Below, piece by piece: positions 1 to 8,036 of a stretch of DNA of 34,036 nucleotides. Origin of the DNA: SZUA-152 sp964401355 (GTDB lineage: Bacteria > Pseudomonadota > Gammaproteobacteria > SZUA-152); the NCBI GenBank assembly GCA_964401355.1, contig CAYNYJ010000038.1, positions 1 through 34,036 of the forward strand. The letters run 5' to 3'. The translations under genes and the position numbers were made by a program. Position 1 is the stretch's first letter, and every line of letters starts with the position of its first letter. The notes under the pieces were generated by a model. It was not told the DNA's origin and did no database searches. It saw only the letters and a list, made by a program, of their open reading frames with translations.

Positions 1-1
1 A

Positions 2-82
2 AGCTTTGTTACCCTGGAATGTGAATTTGCAAGGTGGGGTTTGCTGAGCGCTTACGTTTCAAGAACACCCCGTATCCGCTAG
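2..82 (+). CDS. C-terminal tail of an unidentified protein (partial)
   Basis: An open frame enters from the left edge and runs 26 codons to a TAG at 80-82, ending in ...SRTPRIR. A good intrinsic terminator follows 15 bases later, which is the main reason to believe the frame is the end of a real gene. The fragment is too short to assign to a family. It could also be chance coding next to a terminator that belongs to a gene in another frame. Confidence 0.25.
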   Translation, partial: SFVTLECEFARWGLLSAYVSRTPRIR

Positions 83-97
83 GATAAACCCCACAAA

Positions 98-118
98 GCC
101 GCCCAGCGGCCTTTTTTT
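98..118 (+). terminator. Intrinsic terminator
   Basis: GCCGC (98-102), loop CCA, GCGGC (106-110), then C and seven T. This is a compact GC stem with a U tract, reading rightwards, so it would end the gene entering from the left edge. Confidence 0.6.
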
Positions 119-308
119 GGCAAGGGGTTGAAACAAATGTCTAGTGTGTTGTTTAATTCGGCCGGAAAATGCAAATATTTGACCCAAGAAGAGCGCCAGG
201 CGTTCATCTCGGCCACCTAGCACCAAACTCGCGAAGCACACACGTATTGCCACACTGTTCAGAGCAGACCGTGTAGACCTCACTGATGGCATGATCATCT
301 ATATGGAT

Positions 309-344
309 GTAGCAGCGTGAAAGAACAAAACTTTCTGCTGCTAC
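309..344. repeat. Hairpin next to the 57-bp repeat
   Basis: GTAGCAGC (309-316) pairs with GCTGCTAC (337-344), and inside it GAAAG (319-323) pairs with CTTTC (331-335). No T tract follows on the + strand. It ends one base before the first copy of the duplicated 57-bp segment. The rest of 119-553 shows no gene I can support. Confidence 0.4.
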
Positions 345-345
345 G

Positions 346-402
346 CCCCAAAGCGCGTTAGCAAGGACGCTTACGCGCAACAGGCCACGGCTAGCAGTTC
401 AT
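346..402 (+). repeat. 57-bp direct repeat, copy A (dead copy of a gene start)
   Basis: It matches 1277-1333 at 56 of 57 positions. The only difference falls in the start codon of the coiled-coil gene: copy B has ATGG where copy A has AAGG. Weaker similarity continues about 10 bases past the end, and copy A's frame then meets a TAG at about 408. Copy A is therefore a dead duplicate of the 5' end of the gene at 1294, lying on the other side of vapBC. Confidence 0.85.
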
Positions 403-553
403 CCGAATAGGATCTGCTGTGGCCGCCCAGGGTTGGAGATTTTTTTAAAACCTTTTATCGAACCGGGTTCATTCTGACATTTGTCGTCACAGAATCAGAA
501 TCCATCAGACGATATTCTGCTAGTAAATTGGTGTAAGTAGCACACCCACTCAC

Positions 554-952
554 TCATACCCAGTTTTCCAACCGCAACCCAGGCACACGTTCAAACTCTT
601 TCATATTATTCGTGACCAGTATCAGCCCCAATGAACGAGCATGCCCGGAAATCATCATGTCGTATGGACCAATGGGCTTACCTTGTTGATAAAGCTCCGC
701 CCTCAATTGCCCAAAATGAACCGCCGCATGGTGGTCAAATGGCAGTATCTCCAAACGAGCGGCCATACTTTCAATGTCGGCAAGGTTACGCTCAGACTGA
801 GAAGACTTTTCTGTCCCGTAAATCAGTTCACCCCAAGTCACTGATGAAATGCTCATTTGGCCTGCATGTTTTGTAAAGGCATCACGTACCTGTGCTGGAC
901 GGTTCTTTATGGTGTAAATAACCATATTAGTATCGAGCATATATTTGATCAC
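554..952 (-). CDS. vapC: VapC-type PIN-domain toxin (ribonuclease)
   Basis: A 132-residue PIN-domain protein of the usual VapC length. The acidic metal-binding residues are in place: D7 in MLDTN, E42 in WGELIYG, D98 in GPYDMM, and the N115/N116 region of LVTNN near the C-terminus. VapC toxins are Mg-dependent endoribonucleases that cleave tRNA or rRNA and are held inactive by the paired VapB. The start codon overlaps the end of vapB by four bases (ATGA type), so the two genes are translationally coupled. The family assignment is firm; the RNA target cannot be read from sequence. Confidence 0.92.
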   Translation of the reverse strand: MIKYMLDTNMVIYTIKNRPAQVRDAFTKHAGQMSISSVTWGELIYGTEKSSQSERNLADIESMAARLEILPFDHHAAVHFGQLRAELYQQGKPIGPYDMMISGHARSLGLILVTNNMKEFERVPGLRLENWV

Positions 953-1188
953 TCAAAATCCTCACGTTGCTGGTCAGCTGGCTGGTCTCGTGATGCCATA
1001 AAATCATCCGATACGCCCTGCCCATCAAACCAGACCACCCATGACTCCCCTGCTGGCGTGATTATCCGGGTGTTCCCAATCGCCACAACGTCCACAACAC
1101 TGACAGATTCAGGCAATGCAACGGCTTTGGGCAGCCTTACCGCTTGGCTTTTATTACTTTTAAATAGCTTGGTTTGTGTAAAAGACAT
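949..1188 (-). CDS. vapB: VapB-type antitoxin (AbrB/SpoVT fold)
   Basis: 79 residues. The N-terminal half (KLFKSNKSQAVRLPKAV, about residues 7-23) is the swapped-hairpin AbrB/SpoVT DNA-binding motif typical of VapB/MvpA antitoxins. The acidic, disordered-looking C-terminus is where these proteins cover the toxin active site. It is the first gene of the pair and overlaps vapC. It should bind the palindrome just upstream and repress its own operon. Start chosen at ATG 1188. Confidence 0.9.
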   Translation of the reverse strand: MSFTQTKLFKSNKSQAVRLPKAVALPESVSVVDVVAIGNTRIITPAGESWVVWFDGQGVSDDFMASRDQPADQQREDFE

Positions 1189-1200
1189 TAGGCACCTCAG

Positions 1201-1221
1201 GGATATACTTCATGTATATCC
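1201..1221 (-). promoter_or_regulatory. Putative VapB(C) operator palindrome
   Basis: GGATATAC (1201-1208), five-base spacer, GTATATCC (1214-1221): perfect 8-bp arms, 12 bases upstream of the vapB start. Related half sites (GGGATATG, GGGATATAC) recur at 1239-1260. VapBC complexes normally bind such palindromes to autorepress. The role is inferred from position and symmetry. Confidence 0.65.
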
Positions 1222-1276
1222 TATTGTAGGCTGCATTTGGGATATGTCAATGGGATATACAAATGCCTGCCAAGCC

Positions 1277-1333
1277 CCCCAAAGCGCGTTAGCATGGACG
1301 CTTACGCGCAACAGGCCACGGCTAGCAGTTCAT
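1277..1333 (+). repeat. 57-bp direct repeat, copy B
   Basis: The partner of 346-402. It contains the ATG (1294) and first 13 codons of the coiled-coil gene. The two copies bracket 874 bp holding only vapBC and its control region. Confidence 0.85.
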
Positions 1334-2241
1334 TTCAAAAGGACTACACCAAGTGGACTGAACAATCCGGAGGGCTGCCCGGCGATTTGCTGGAGACCGT
1401 GAAGGCCGTACATGACCGCCTGCAGCAGTCGGCCAATGACAAAATAAAACAAGCGCAGGAGGAATATCAGGCGCTTGCGACGGAGTTACGACAGCAGTTG
1501 AATCAGGCGGAGCTCACGATTCAGCAACTTCAAACGCAACAAAGTGACCTGGCAAAAAGCATTGAAACACTACGGGGCGAAAATGATGTACTGCGCACCG
1601 ACAGCGAGGCAGAGCGTATCAAAACCGCCAAGCTGGAAGCAGCTCTCAGTGAATCTACAGATCGCCTGGTCGAAGCCAAGGCCACCATCAAGGAACAAAA
1701 ACAAGAAACCAGCCAAATCCGTGCGCACTTTGAGCACTATCAAACCAGCGTGGCGGAAGATCGCCAGCAAGAGCGGGAGCAGTATCGCTCTATCAAAACT
1801 CAGCTGGATGGCCGTATCCAAGAACTTTCACAACAACTTAAAGACGAGGCGGGTCGATCTCAGATTATTGAAGCGGCCAACCAGAAAACAGAGCGGACCG
1901 TGGCTCATCTGCGTACAGAATGCGAGCAGGCCAAGCAGGATTACCAGGATGTTAAGCTGGAAGCGACACGAAAGGATGAGGTTGTGAAACACCTGGAATC
2001 TGAAGCAGAAATTTTACGCGAACAAGCGGTGAAACGTGAAGCCAGGGGTGACGTGATATTGAAAGAAAATACCCAGCTAACGGCGGCAAACCAGTTATTG
2101 GAACAAGATTCCACCAGACTGAATCAACAGGTTTCGGAGGCAAGTGATAAAATCACTCTGTTAACCGATGAAAATAGAATAGTGGCGCAGGAGAAAGCCG
2201 TCTTGCAAGGCCAACTCAAGCAGATCCAGAGCAGCCTATGA
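1294..2241 (+). CDS. Coiled-coil protein resembling KfrA without its HTH domain
   Basis: About 315 residues from ATG 1294. A longer reading from TTG 1237 would run through the VapB half sites and is less likely. After a short N-terminal segment (MDAYAQQATASSS) comes KDYTKWTEQ...LPGDLLETVKAVHDRLQ, which resembles the stretch following the HTH in KfrA-type plasmid proteins. Nearly the whole remainder is Gln/Glu/Lys-rich heptad coiled coil. No HTH is visible and there is no clear Shine-Dalgarno before ATG 1294. The 5' end is the part duplicated at 346, so I infer that the original N-terminal domain was lost when vapBC arrived. It may be a remnant or a DNA-binding-deficient filament protein. The KfrA link is moderate, the coiled coil certain. 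Confidence 0.6.
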   Translation: MDAYAQQATASSSFQKDYTKWTEQSGGLPGDLLETVKAVHDRLQQSANDKIKQAQEEYQALATELRQQLNQAELTIQQLQTQQSDLAKSIETLRGENDVLRTDSEAERIKTAKLEAALSESTDRLVEAKATIKEQKQETSQIRAHFEHYQTSVAEDRQQEREQYRSIKTQLDGRIQELSQQLKDEAGRSQIIEAANQKTERTVAHLRTECEQAKQDYQDVKLEATRKDEVVKHLESEAEILREQAVKREARGDVILKENTQLTAANQLLEQDSTRLNQQVSEASDKITLLTDENRIVAQEKAVLQGQLKQIQSSL

Positions 2242-2254
2242 AATGACCGGCATC

Positions 2255-2278
2255 AGGGAGTTATTAGTTCCCTTTTTT
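2255..2278 (+). terminator. Probable terminator of the coiled-coil gene
   Basis: AGGGA (2255-2259) pairs with TCCCT (2269-2273) across a short AT-rich loop and runs into six T. It starts 14 bases after the stop codon. The stem is short, hence moderate confidence. Nothing else is seen between here and the copA 3' end at 2490. Confidence 0.45.
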
Positions 2279-2489
2279 GTGGTGCCCCTCGTGGAATTGA
2301 GTTGGTATCGTAAGGCCGGTGTTCAAAAAACTGCTTTTCCCACAATTCAGACAGAAAAACGATCAAAAAATGGGGAAAAGATTATCGATTAACTCTTTGT
2401 TGCACATGGATATTACTTAAATCTCATGAAACAAAAGTGCAATTTGTTTGGTTTGACCCACTATTGAGAGATGCAAATTTTTACATGGC

Positions 2490-5036
2490 TTACAAACGCA
2501 CGTTCTTTAAACGTAAGGCATTGGTAATCACTGACACTGAACTAAAGCTCATCGCCACCGCAGCGATCATCGGCGACAACAAAATACCGAAGCTGGGATA
2601 CAGCAGGCCCGCAGCAATAGGCACGCCGGCGGCATTATAGATGAAGGCGAAAAACAGATTTTGACGAATATTGGCCATGGTGGCACGGCTCAAACGCCGG
2701 GCCCGCACGATGCCACGCAGATCGCCTTTTATTAATGTGACGCCCGCGCTTTCCATGGCGACATCGGTGCCGGAACCCATGGCGATACCAACGTGGGCCT
2801 GGGCCAATGCGGGCGCATCGTTAATGCCGTCGCCGGCCATGGCGACGATATATCCCTCGGCCTGGAATTGTTTGACCACGGCGGCCTTTTGATCCGGCAA
2901 CACCTCGGCCTGTACTTGGTCGATATCAAGTTTGCTGGCCACGGCTTCGGCGGTTTTGTGGCTGTCACCGGTGAGCATGACGATTTTTATACCTTCGGCA
3001 TGTAAATGACGAATTGCTTCGGGAGTGGATTCCTTAATGGGATCGGCGACGCCGATTAATCCGCCGGCCTTGCCATCAATAGCGAAGAACATCACGGTCT
3101 GACCATCGGCGCGTTGTGCATCAGCCTGTTGCGGCAGACCACCGGTATCAATAGCCAGTTCTTGCAGTAATTTGAGATTGCCCATGGCCACACGGTGGCC
3201 ATCTACTTCGCCGGTCACCCCCATGCCAGTGACGGACTGGAAATTGTCAGCCGGAGACAGTGTTATGCCCCGCTCTTCAGCACCTTTCACAATGGCCTCG
3301 GCCAGCGGGTGTTCGCTGGCACGTTCCAGGCTGGCGACAAGGCGAAGCGCCTCGTCCTCCGCAATGTCACCCACTGATGTTACTGCCACCAATTTCGGTT
3401 TACCTTCGGTGAGGGTGCCAGTCTTGTCGATCACCAGAATGTCTACCTTGCGCAGTACCTCTAATGCTTCAGCATTTTTAATCAACACGCCCATCATCGC
3501 GCCCTTGCCGGTACCGACCATAATCGACATCGGCGTGGCCAGCCCCAGCGCACAGGGGCAGGCAATAATCAGCACCGCCACCGCGTTTATCACCGCATAG
3601 GCCAGGGCCGGTTCCGGCCCCCAAACATTCCACACAATAAAGGTGATGATGGAAATGCCCACCACCGCGGGCACAAAATACCCGGCCACTACATCGACCA
3701 GTTTCTGGATCGGTGCACGCGAGCGTTGTGCCTCGGCGACCATTTTGACGATTTGTGACAACAGTGTGTCCGCGCCCACCTTTTCAGTGCGCATCAGCAA
3801 ACCACCCGTGCCGTTAACGGTGGCACCGATGAGTTTTTCACCGGCCAGTTTGGCCACGGGAATCGGTTCGCCGGTGACCATGGATTCATCGACGTTGCTT
3901 TCACCCTCCACGACCACGCCGTCCACCGGTATTTTCTCGCCGGGGCGCACTCGCAACAGGTCACCGATTTTGACGTGTTCCAGCGGGATGTCTTCTTCGC
4001 TACCATCGTCGCGTACCAGGCGTGCGGTTTTGGGTGTCAGGCCCAACAATAATTTGATGGCGGCATTGGTCTGGCTACGGGCGCGCAATTCCAGCATTTG
4101 CCCCAGCAACACCAGGGTAATAATCACTGCCGTAGCCTCGAAGTAAACCGGAATAATGCCCATAGCATTAAACATTTCCGGCGGAAAGATAGCGGGCAAT
4201 AACACCCCGACCACGCTGTATATCCAGGCGACACCGACACCGATGGCGATCAAGGTAAACATGTTGAGATTGCGGGTGACGATAGACTGCCAGCCGCGCA
4301 CGAAAAACACCCAACCGCCCCACCACACCACCGGGGTCGCCAGAATCAATTCAAACCACTGACGCATTTTGGGATCAATGATCCCGGCGGCCGCCTGCGG
4401 CCAGAACTCTGCTCCCATGGCGCTGATAAACACCGGGATAGCCAGTAATGCGCTGATCCAAAAACGCCGGGACATATCATCCAGTTCGTGGGTGCCTTCC
4501 TCGGCTTCTACGCTCGTGGCTTCCAGCGCCATGCCGCACTTGGGACAGCTGCCGGGATGGTCCTGCACCACTTCGAGGTGCATCGGACAAGTGTATTCGG
4601 TCTTGGTGGCAAGCAGCGGGACGCCCATGAGTTCCAGCGCCATGCCACACTTGGGACAAGTGCCCGGCCCTTCCTGCACGACCTCAGGATCCATGGGACA
4701 GGTATACATAGCCGATTCGTCAACTGGCAGCTTGGCTTGCGCGTGTGAATGAGGGTGCAGGTACTGATAGGGATCCTGCTGGAATTTGTGTTGACAACGT
4801 TCGCTACAAAAATAATGAGTTTCATGCTCATGCTCTGCATGAAAGGCGGATTCTTCACGGACATCCATGCCACAGACTGGATCTTTGAGCTGGGCGCGGG
4901 TGACGTACTGAGAGGGATTTTCGATAAACCGGTGCTGGCAACTTGTGCTGCAAAAATAATATACGTCCCCTTCGAAGCTCGCATGATGCTCCGATGTTTC
5001 CGCGACCCTCATTCCACAAACCCGATCTTTTGCCAT
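2490..5036 (-). CDS. copA: Copper-exporting P1B-type ATPase with two YHS and two heavy-metal-binding modules
   Basis: 848 residues. Two YHS domains with CxxxC-type clusters (C7/C29/C33 and C55/C77/C81) are followed by two YTCPM...CPKCGM heavy-metal-binding modules (about 111-132 and 148-169) in place of the usual HMA domains. Then comes the P1B core: TGE 388-390, CPC 493-495 in the metal-transport helix, DKTGT with phosphorylated D537, SEHPLAEA 574-581, TGD 689-691, AGDGIND 734-740, YN 800-801 and an MSFSS stretch in the last helix (829-833). CPC plus YN and MxxSS is the Cu(I) signature, so it should pump Cu(I) out of the cytoplasm across the inner membrane. AGGAG precedes ATG 5036, and a MerR-like promoter lies upstream. 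It is monocistronic here. A silver-exporting SilP role is an alternative. Confidence 0.92.
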   Translation of the reverse strand: MAKDRVCGMRVAETSEHHASFEGDVYYFCSTSCQHRFIENPSQYVTRAQLKDPVCGMDVREESAFHAEHEHETHYFCSERCQHKFQQDPYQYLHPHSHAQAKLPVDESAMYTCPMDPEVVQEGPGTCPKCGMALELMGVPLLATKTEYTCPMHLEVVQDHPGSCPKCGMALEATSVEAEEGTHELDDMSRRFWISALLAIPVFISAMGAEFWPQAAAGIIDPKMRQWFELILATPVVWWGGWVFFVRGWQSIVTRNLNMFTLIAIGVGVAWIYSVVGVLLPAIFPPEMFNAMGIIPVYFEATAVIITLVLLGQMLELRARSQTNAAIKLLLGLTPKTARLVRDDGSEEDIPLEHVKIGDLLRVRPGEKIPVDGVVVEGESNVDESMVTGEPIPVAKLAGEKLIGATVNGTGGLLMRTEKVGADTLLSQIVKMVAEAQRSRAPIQKLVDVVAGYFVPAVVGISIITFIVWNVWGPEPALAYAVINAVAVLIIACPCALGLATPMSIMVGTGKGAMMGVLIKNAEALEVLRKVDILVIDKTGTLTEGKPKLVAVTSVGDIAEDEALRLVASLERASEHPLAEAIVKGAEERGITLSPADNFQSVTGMGVTGEVDGHRVAMGNLKLLQELAIDTGGLPQQADAQRADGQTVMFFAIDGKAGGLIGVADPIKESTPEAIRHLHAEGIKIVMLTGDSHKTAEAVASKLDIDQVQAEVLPDQKAAVVKQFQAEGYIVAMAGDGINDAPALAQAHVGIAMGSGTDVAMESAGVTLIKGDLRGIVRARRLSRATMANIRQNLFFAFIYNAAGVPIAAGLLYPSFGILLSPMIAAVAMSFSSVSVITNALRLKNVRL

Positions 5037-5081
5037 GTGCCAACTCCTAATAGCGAGGTCTATTTTTATTGTATTTTATTC

Positions 5082-5113
5082 ACGATAGAACCTGTGTGCC
5101 ATGCACAGGTAAA
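5082..5113 (-). promoter_or_regulatory. MerR/CueR-type operator-promoter of copA
   Basis: ACCTGTG (5090-5096), 7-base spacer, CACAGGT (5104-5110): a perfect 7-7-7 inverted repeat. On the minus strand it sits inside a stretched promoter: -35-like TTTACC (5113-5108) and -10-like TATCGT (5087-5082) 20 bp apart. The 7-7-7 geometry and over-long 19-20 bp spacer are hallmarks of MerR-family activated metal promoters such as E. coli copA/CueR. No merR-family gene is in the window. The remainder up to the end of cbbR (5114-5407) is AT-rich with no gene visible. Confidence 0.75.
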
Positions 5114-5407
5114 GAACATTATTCACAGATGATTGGCTCTGTCAGGTGATAATGAGAAGTACCGTTCGGGTGCCTTTTTGACGTAGCCTGCCATTTTTCT
5201 AGGGCATTCTTCTGGAGAATTGACAGGGATTCTGGAAAATCCGCCAAAATAAATATAACATGCTGATTTTATTGATTAATTATCTATAAAGTCTTTACGC
5301 TAAAATCCAATGGGTCGACTTTCCAAGAACATTTGGGGCTATCAAGCCAATAAATAAGATCGCCCGATTGCCATCCCTGCTAGCCACTCTACTTTTTCTT
5401 GGTCGCT

Positions 5408-6454
5408 TTATTTCGGGTGACGGGAGTGGTTTTCAGGCGATTCTTTGCACGAAGTCGGCGTCTTTTGTTGCCCCTGCCATTTCCCTATCCTCACTGGGCC
5501 GCTACCCGATTGTCCCTCCGGGAGATGCTGCAACATATCCTTGCCTTGTAGTAGTAAAAAATCTAAAAAGGCACGAGCCACTAGCGACAATTTTTTACCT
5601 TTCAGGTGGACAGCATACCAACGGTAGAACAATGGGAATTTTTTCACATCCAGTACTGCAATATGGTTGCCGGCAAGCTCCAGCCGTAGGTTATGCCGTG
5701 ATAAAACCGATATGCCCAGTCCTGCCATAACGGCCTGTTTAATGGCTTCACTACTACCCAGTTCCATGTAAACTTGCACCTTGAGACCCTGTTCGGTAAA
5801 TAGACGATCCACAGCCAAACGGGTTCCAGAGCCGGCTTCACGTACCAGAAAGCGTTCTTCGCTCAGCCGTTGTAGTGAAATAGAGGAACATTGTGTGAGT
5901 GGATGACGGGTACTGGCGACGACCACCAACTCATTATCAATAAACGGGTAAGCTTCTACGGCAAATTCAACAGGAACCTGCCCCATGATCAATAGATCGT
6001 CTTCATTGGATTTTAGACGCTCAAGTACCCGGGAGCGATTCGTCACCTTTAATATGGGCTTCACCTCAGAATGCTGTGTGATAAAGGCCCCTAACAGATG
6101 AGGCATAAAATACTTGGCGGTAGTGATGACGGCAATGCGTAACGGCCCCTTGATCTCACCGTCAAGTGCAGCGGCCGATTCACCCAGTGACACCATACTG
6201 TCAAGGATGCTACGGGCTGAGGTATATACTTCGTCACCGATTACGGTTGTATGAAGATGACCGCCTATCTTCTCAAGCAAAGGATATCCAATGGTTTCAC
6301 AGAGCTTTTTGACCTGCATGGAAACAGTGGGTTGAGTCAGATGCAGTTCTTCAGCTGCACGGGTGTAACTCTCGAGGCGAACCACGGCTTCGAAAATTTG
6401 TAGCTGACGCAGGGAAACGTGTCGAATGAGGTTTTCAGAGGCTGAATAGGCCAT
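5408..6454 (-). CDS. cbbR: LysR-type regulator of the Calvin-cycle operon, CbbR
   Basis: 348 residues from ATG 6454; a GTG at 6472 would add six but has no ribosome site. The N-terminal winged HTH (LRQLQIFEAVV...YTRAAEELHLTQPTVSMQVKKL) is followed by the two-lobe effector domain (GPLRIAVITTAKYFMPHLLG, then VREAGSGTR and MAGLGISVLSRHNL), matching the CbbR branch of LysR proteins. It lies divergent to cbbL, the standard arrangement, and should activate cbbL and the cso operon in response to Calvin-cycle metabolites. The C-terminus carries a hydrophilic tail of roughly 35 residues beyond the usual end. The assignment is supported by both sequence and position. Confidence 0.92.
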   Translation of the reverse strand: MAYSASENLIRHVSLRQLQIFEAVVRLESYTRAAEELHLTQPTVSMQVKKLCETIGYPLLEKIGGHLHTTVIGDEVYTSARSILDSMVSLGESAAALDGEIKGPLRIAVITTAKYFMPHLLGAFITQHSEVKPILKVTNRSRVLERLKSNEDDLLIMGQVPVEFAVEAYPFIDNELVVVASTRHPLTQCSSISLQRLSEERFLVREAGSGTRLAVDRLFTEQGLKVQVYMELGSSEAIKQAVMAGLGISVLSRHNLRLELAGNHIAVLDVKKFPLFYRWYAVHLKGKKLSLVARAFLDFLLLQGKDMLQHLPEGQSGSGPVRIGKWQGQQKTPTSCKESPENHSRHPK

Positions 6455-6579
6455 AGACAATACTCTATGCACACAATAGAAAACATTGATTTTTATTTAT
6501 ACAGGCATTTCAGCATAATGTCCATTATATGCGGGACTGCCGCGTAGCAACTCAACTACTGAACACACAGGAGAAGACG
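6455..6579 (+). promoter_or_regulatory. cbbR-cbbL divergent control region
   Basis: The region holds two small palindromes. CATAGA-N6-TCTATG (6452-6469) covers the cbbR start codon, and ATAATG-TC-CATTAT (6515-6528) lies about 50 bases before cbbL. The second gives TAA-N6-TTA, close to but not exactly the TNA-N7/8-TNA spacing described for CbbR. Several AT-rich -10-like boxes are present (TATACA, CATAAT, TTATAT), so no single start site can be fixed. The cbbL ribosome site AGGAGA is at 6569-6574. Confidence 0.5.
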
Positions 6580-7998
6580 ATGGCTAAGACATACGAAGCG
6601 GGCGTCAAAGATTACCGCGAAACTTACTGGCAACCGGATTACGTTCCGCTTGACTCTGACATATTGGCTTGTTTTAAAATTACGCCACAGCCTGGAATCG
6701 ATCGTGAAGAAGTCGCTGCTGCGGTAGCTGCTGAGTCTTCAACGGGGACCTGGACGACAGTATGGACTGATTTGCTGACGGACATGGATTACTACCGTGG
6801 GCGTTGTTATCGGATTGAAGATGTTCCTGGTGATGATACCTGTTTCTATGCCTTTATTGCATACCCGATTGACCTTTTTGAAGAAGGTTCCGTGGTTAAT
6901 GTATTCACCTCATTAGTAGGTAATGTGTTCGGCTTTAAAGCGCTGCGTGCTTTGCGCCTGGAAGACGTTCGTTTTTCTCTTGCCTATGTTAATACCTGTA
7001 ATGGTCCGCCACACGGCATCCAGGTAGAGCGCGACAAAATGAATAAATACGGTCGCCCGCTGTTGGGTTGTACCATTAAACCTAAATTAGGTTTGTCTGC
7101 GAAGAACTATGGACGTGCAGTTTACGAATGTTTACGTGGTGGTTTAGATTTCACTAAAGATGATGAAAATGTTAACTCACAACCCTTTATGCGCTGGCGT
7201 GACCGTTTCTTGTTTGTACAAGATGCAATCGAAACAGCTGAAGCAGAAACCGGCGAGCGTAAAGGCCACTATTTAAATGTAACGGCTCCTTCCCCTGAAG
7301 AAATGTACGAACGTGCTGAGTTTGCCAAAGAAATCGGTAGCCCGATTGTCATGCATGATTATCTGACAGGTGGTTTTACGGCTAATACCGGTCTGGCGCG
7401 CTGGTGTCAGAAGAACGGTATGTTATTGCACATCCATCGTGCTATGCATGCGGTACTCGATCGTAACCCTCATCACGGCATCCATTTCCGCGTACTCGCT
7501 AAAGCTTTACGTTTGTCGGGTGGTGATCATCTGCATTCCGGTACTGTGGTCGGTAAGCTTGAAGGCGATCGTGCGGCAACTTTAGGTTGGGTTGACTTGA
7601 TGCGTGAATCGTTTATTCCTGAAGATCGTAGTCGTGGCATTTTCTTTGACCAGGACTGGGGTTCAATGCCGGGTGTTTTTCCAGTTGCTTCAGGTGGCAT
7701 CCACGTTTGGCATATGCCTGCACTGGTCGCGATCTTTGGTGATGACTCCGTGCTGCAATTTGGTGGTGGCACCTTAGGCCATCCTTGGGGTAATGCCGCA
7801 GGTGCTGCAGCAAACCGGGTTGCGCTTGAAGCCTGTGTTGAAGCACGTAATCGTGGTGTTGACATAGAACGCGAAGGTAAAACGATTCTTACTCAGGCTG
7901 CTAACCATAGCCCAGAGTTAAAGATTGCCATGGAAACATGGAAAGAAATCAAATTTGAATTCGATACAGTCGATAAACTTGATGGTGTCAATCGTTAA
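6580..7998 (+). CDS. cbbL: RuBisCO form IA large subunit
   Basis: 472 residues from ATG 6580 with AGGAGA at 6569-6574; an in-frame ATG at 6529 lacks a ribosome site and lies in the promoter region. All catalytic elements are present: TIKPKLG (K167, K169), GGLDFTKDDE with the carbamylated lysine K193 and Mg ligands D195/E196, the H286 region of HIHRAMH, and loop-6 GTVVGKLEGD with K326. The sequence and the following carboxysome genes mark it as form IA, carboxysomal type. It carboxylates ribulose-1,5-bisphosphate to two 3-phosphoglycerates and assembles as L8S8 with CbbS inside the carboxysome. It is the first gene of the operon. Confidence 0.98.
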   Translation: MAKTYEAGVKDYRETYWQPDYVPLDSDILACFKITPQPGIDREEVAAAVAAESSTGTWTTVWTDLLTDMDYYRGRCYRIEDVPGDDTCFYAFIAYPIDLFEEGSVVNVFTSLVGNVFGFKALRALRLEDVRFSLAYVNTCNGPPHGIQVERDKMNKYGRPLLGCTIKPKLGLSAKNYGRAVYECLRGGLDFTKDDENVNSQPFMRWRDRFLFVQDAIETAEAETGERKGHYLNVTAPSPEEMYERAEFAKEIGSPIVMHDYLTGGFTANTGLARWCQKNGMLLHIHRAMHAVLDRNPHHGIHFRVLAKALRLSGGDHLHSGTVVGKLEGDRAATLGWVDLMRESFIPEDRSRGIFFDQDWGSMPGVFPVASGGIHVWHMPALVAIFGDDSVLQFGGGTLGHPWGNAAGAAANRVALEACVEARNRGVDIEREGKTILTQAANHSPELKIAMETWKEIKFEFDTVDKLDGVNR

Positions 7999-8036
7999 TT
8001 TAAAGCTAACCCAAATATTTAGAGGAGTCATTTAAC

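Noticed and set aside
59..298. 79-codon minus-strand frame at the left edge
   Set aside because: It runs through the opposing terminator, has no ribosome site and resembles no protein family.
857..1402. 181-codon + strand frame across vapB
   Set aside because: Antisense to vapBC and overlapping the operator; composition is that of a shadow frame.
2437..2640. 67-codon frame at the 3' end of copA
   Set aside because: Antisense to the conserved last helices of the ATPase.
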